The position numbers were made by a program, and so were the translations under genes. DNA of 8,437 bases. Source: Sphingobacterium sp. UBA6711 (GTDB lineage: Bacteria > Bacteroidota > Bacteroidia > Sphingobacteriales > Sphingobacteriaceae). Positions 5,931-8,437 of the stretch are shown here, piece by piece (positions within the stretch are counted from its first letter, which is position 1; each line of letters starts with the position of its first letter). The notes under the pieces are model-generated. The model was not told where the DNA came from. It did no database searches and saw only the letters and a program-made list of their open reading frames with translations. The stretch is taken from positions 1-8,437 of the forward strand of contig DKIT01000033.1 in assembly GCA_002454415.1 (NCBI GenBank), in the 5' to 3' direction.

Positions 5931-7397
5931 ATGGACAACAACAATTCATCTCCAATGGAGCCATCTTCATTGTTTGAGAAAATCAGCAATTCCACTGTAC
6001 TAAAACTATTTGTCATCTTATTTCTTTCTTTAATCTTGCTTATCCCTCTTGCATTAATTCGTGATTTAATTGAAGAAAGAAAATCGAGGGAACAGGAAGT
6101 GTCCGGAGGCATCGCCCTCAATTGGGGAAAAGACCAAGTGGTGTCCAGTCCAGTACTTGCCATCCCCTACCGCGAAACAATCCCTTTATCGGCCGAAAAA
6201 ACTGAAAAATCCAACCTGAGAGAAGAGACTAAATGGATATTTGTCTTACCTAAAACTTCCAATATTGTTACAGCTATTTCTCCCCAACATCTTTCAAGAG
6301 GAATATATACTTCTGTAGTCTACAGCAGCAACATTACCGTGGAAGGAAATTTTGGCAAATTAAACCCAGAAAAACTGGAGATTCCAGTTGAAAATATTGA
6401 CTGGAAAGGCAGCAAGCTTATTTTTGGTATCCAAGATTTTAAAGGACTCGGAAAGCGCCCAACATTGAACTGGGATGGTCAGGAGATAGTTTTCGATCCA
6501 GATTTCAATAATCTCAACCTGTTCAATCAGAATTTGGTTTGTGCTGTACCATTAACCCCTCAGGACGATAATAATCATTTCAAGATCAAACTGGATTTAA
6601 AAGGATCTAAGTCCCTCAGCTTTTTGCCCCTTAGCGACCAAACAAATATCCAAGCAAAAGGAAACTGGGCTAACCCAAGTTTTACAGGTGCATTTCTACC
6701 AAGCAAGCGAAATACCGAAGCTTCAAATTTTTCCGCATCCTGGGAAATTCCATCTTTCAGCCGCAAACTTCCACAACAATGGGTCGGTGACGCTCACAAC
6801 ATCTATCGCTTTGACACCAACATAGAAAACACCAACGATACCAACGAACCAAAAACAATGCAACCTACCACGCCGCCGGGTACTTCCGCAAACAATCTAT
6901 TGGACAATACAGATATGATTACCATTCATTTTTTACCGGACATCAACAACTATCAGAAGACAACCAGAGTTGCCAAATACGGTATTTTGATTATCATCCT
7001 CACCTTTACTTCACTCCTATTTACAGAAGTAATCAAGAAAAAAAGAGTTCATATCATTCAATACATCCTAATCGGTGCAGCCATGGTGCTTTTCTATACC
7101 TTGCTATTGGCCTTATCAGAACATATCGGATTTAATTTAGCGTATCTGACAGCAACAATTGCGACAGTTTTACTTATTGGCAGTTTTATCAAAGCTATTA
7201 CCAAGGATGCGAAGACCGCAGCGCTTCTCAGTTCGATTTTAGCCATATTTTATCTCTTTATTTATGTATTGATGCAGCTCAGAGATTATTCGTTAATCGC
7301 CGGAACAATTGGAATCTTTATTATTCTGGCCATTCTCATGCGTGTTTCGACAAAAATAAATTGGTATCAATTTGACAGTAACCATGCAGATCAATAG
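5931..7397 (+). CDS. creD: CreD family inner-membrane protein (cell envelope integrity)
   Basis: 488 residues, somewhat longer than E. coli CreD (about 450). One N-terminal membrane helix (24-43) is followed by a large periplasmic domain (about 45-347) and five C-terminal helices (about 348-366, 374-394, 402-421, 428-448, 452-471). Family marks are GNWANPSFTGAFLP (244-257), FSASWEIP (267-274), PQQW (281-284), FLPDINNYQKTTRVAKYGIL (334-353), LSEHIGFNLAY (395-405) and QLRDYSLIAGTIGIF (449-463). An Asn/Thr/Pro-rich linker at about 296-325 is a poorly conserved-looking insert. In E. coli, creD belongs to the CreBC regulon and its overexpression gives colicin E2 tolerance; in some bacteria it is tied to envelope integrity and beta-lactam response. 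The molecular activity is unknown. No creB/creC genes are visible; the winged-helix protein upstream is the likelier local regulator. It starts 5 bp after the coq4-like gene. Confidence 0.95.
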   Translation: MDNNNSSPMEPSSLFEKISNSTVLKLFVILFLSLILLIPLALIRDLIEERKSREQEVSGGIALNWGKDQVVSSPVLAIPYRETIPLSAEKTEKSNLREETKWIFVLPKTSNIVTAISPQHLSRGIYTSVVYSSNITVEGNFGKLNPEKLEIPVENIDWKGSKLIFGIQDFKGLGKRPTLNWDGQEIVFDPDFNNLNLFNQNLVCAVPLTPQDDNNHFKIKLDLKGSKSLSFLPLSDQTNIQAKGNWANPSFTGAFLPSKRNTEASNFSASWEIPSFSRKLPQQWVGDAHNIYRFDTNIENTNDTNEPKTMQPTTPPGTSANNLLDNTDMITIHFLPDINNYQKTTRVAKYGILIIILTFTSLLFTEVIKKKRVHIIQYILIGAAMVLFYTLLLALSEHIGFNLAYLTATIATVLLIGSFIKAITKDAKTAALLSSILAIFYLFIYVLMQLRDYSLIAGTIGIFIILAILMRVSTKINWYQFDSNHADQ

Positions 7398-7461
7398 ACA
7401 ACATTTTAAAATATACTGGGTACTTATCGAAGTATTCCTAAAAAAATAAACATTTCCCTTT

Positions 7462-7496
7462 ATAGCCATTAACATACAGCTTAATGGCTATTTTTT
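7462..7496 (+). terminator. Intrinsic terminator after creD
   Basis: A perfect 11-bp stem (7462-7472 ATAGCCATTAA with 7481-7491 TTAATGGCTAT) and 8-nt loop run into six T residues (7491-7496). It lies 64 bp after the creD stop and separates this unit from the peptidase gene. Confidence 0.92.
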
Positions 7497-7558
7497 GCTT
7501 TCCTTATGTTTTATTGGCAAAATCTGTAACTTGCAAAGATATTTTTCAGCATAACAAT

Positions 7559-8437
7559 ATGAAAAAACTTACAATACTTGCATTAGCAATGATAACATGC
7601 AATTTAAGCAACGCCCAAACTCCCAAACAGCCCATGAACCCAACGACACTTTGGGAACTTGGTCGTGTATCAGCAGAGGGACTTTCAGCAGACGGCAAAA
7701 CCTTGGTCTATGGTGTATCGAATTATACTTTAGAAAGCAATAGCAGCGAAAAGAATTTATATACAATTTCACTAGAAAATGGTAAAGAGCAACAATTTAC
7801 CGATCAAAAAGGTGGCGAGTCAGTCGTTCAAATTGAAAAAAATGGCGATGTTATTTACTTGTCCAAAGGCCAACTCTGGAAAAAAAATCTGTCAAAGGGA
7901 GAAGCAGTCCAATTGACTTCTGGTGACATGGAATTGGAAAATGTCAAGTTTTCACCCGATGGAAAGCAAATTCTCTTTAGCCAATCTGTTTTGGTTAAAA
8001 AATACCACAGCACAGACAAATATCCCGAATTACCAAAATCAGACGCTTATATCTATGACAACTTAGACTACAGACATTGGGATACCTTCAATGATGGTAA
8101 GTTCAGTCATCCCTTTGTTGCGAGCTACAGTAATGGAAAAATTGGTGAACCCATAGATCTTCTAAAAGATCAAGCCTATTATAGCCCACAGGCTCCCTTT
8201 GGTGGTGCAGAAGATTTCGCTTGGTCGCCAGATAGCAAAGCGGTGCTCTATGTCTGTAAAAAGAAATTCGGCACAGATTACGCCGTGAGCACCAACACGG
8301 ACATTTATCGTTATGATATTGCATCGGGAGCAACAAGCAACCTCACAGAAGGAATGAATGGCTATGATACCGCACCAACATATTCTCCCGATGGAAAGAG
8401 CCTAACCTGGCTGAGTATGAAAACAGATGGCTATGAG
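7559..8437 (+). CDS. Secreted S9-family peptidase (DPP5/acylaminoacyl-peptidase-like), N-terminal part (3' end outside window)
   Basis: 293 residues are visible from the ATG at 7559 and the frame is open at the right edge. A signal peptide is clear: MKKLTILALAMITCNLSNA with cleavage likely after A19, followed by QTPKQ. The rest is beta-propeller built from PD40/WD40-like blades: GLSADGKTLVYGVSNY (41-56), FSPDGKQILFSQ (131-142), WSPDSKAVLYVC (222-233) and YSPDGKSLTWLSM (275-287). LDYRHWDTFNDGKFSHPFV (169-187) resembles the stretch found in DPP5-like S9 enzymes. The alpha/beta hydrolase domain with the catalytic Ser-Asp-His would follow beyond the window, so activity cannot be checked. Such enzymes usually act in the periplasm on peptides. 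It lies behind a strong terminator and is probably a separate transcription unit; no clean TAnnTTTG promoter was found, only a weak TAACTTG near 7527. An incomplete protein with propeller only (TolB-like) is the alternative. Confidence 0.85.
   Translation, partial: MKKLTILALAMITCNLSNAQTPKQPMNPTTLWELGRVSAEGLSADGKTLVYGVSNYTLESNSSEKNLYTISLENGKEQQFTDQKGGESVVQIEKNGDVIYLSKGQLWKKNLSKGEAVQLTSGDMELENVKFSPDGKQILFSQSVLVKKYHSTDKYPELPKSDAYIYDNLDYRHWDTFNDGKFSHPFVASYSNGKIGEPIDLLKDQAYYSPQAPFGGAEDFAWSPDSKAVLYVCKKKFGTDYAVSTNTDIYRYDIASGATSNLTEGMNGYDTAPTYSPDGKSLTWLSMKTDGYE

Noticed and set aside
7418..7437. Small hairpin (GGGTACTT/AAGTATTCC around loop ATCG) just after creD
   Set aside because: Short, with G-U pairs, and not followed by a T tract; the strong terminator is at 7462-7496.
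7505..7547. Promoter candidates for the S9 peptidase gene (TATGTTTT, TAACTTG, TATTTTTC)
   Set aside because: Each departs from TAnnTTTG and none has a TTG at the right distance, so no position can be supported.

Overview
The window reads as a chromosomal segment of a member of the phylum Bacteroidota. It is most likely a Sphingobacteriaceae genome close to Sphingobacterium or Pedobacter; this genus-level guess is inference. The evidence is low-to-moderate GC, Bacteroidota-style promoters (TTG, about 20 bp, TAnnTTTG), start codons without a strong Shine-Dalgarno, a Bacteroidota-type trigger factor with the peptide GFRPGQVP, and a long TamB-like protein.

Layout. 1-2754 (+) is the C-terminal 917 residues of a TamB-type envelope protein, open at the left edge. 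It converges on tig (trigger factor, 2847-4172, -) across a bidirectional hairpin terminator. Upstream of tig on the same strand lies a class II tRNA-Leu (anticodon UAG, 4241-4322) with its own terminator and a clear promoter. That promoter fires away from a second promoter, and about 40 bp of helically phased T-tracts lie between them.

The centre (4424-7397, +) is the most interesting part. It holds two adjacent transcription units: first a six-helix membrane protein of unknown function translationally coupled to a 100-residue winged-helix regulator (HTH_34 type), then a Coq4-like protein followed 5 bp later by creD. Each unit is preceded by an almost identical 23-bp element built on the palindrome ACTTTGA-N3-TCAAAGT, overlapping the predicted -7 box. 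The simplest reading is a small autoregulated envelope regulon: the winged-helix protein would repress its own unit and the coq4-like/creD unit. A strong terminator closes creD.

The right edge (7559-8437, +) is the N-terminal half of a secreted S9-family (DPP5/acylaminoacyl-peptidase-like) serine peptidase. It comprises the signal peptide and part of the beta-propeller; the catalytic domain lies outside the window.

No gene-free stretch exceeds 300 bp. I saw no insertion sequence, CRISPR array, integrase or prophage gene. The candidate new biology is the predicted regulon with a Coq4-like protein in a lineage expected to use menaquinone.
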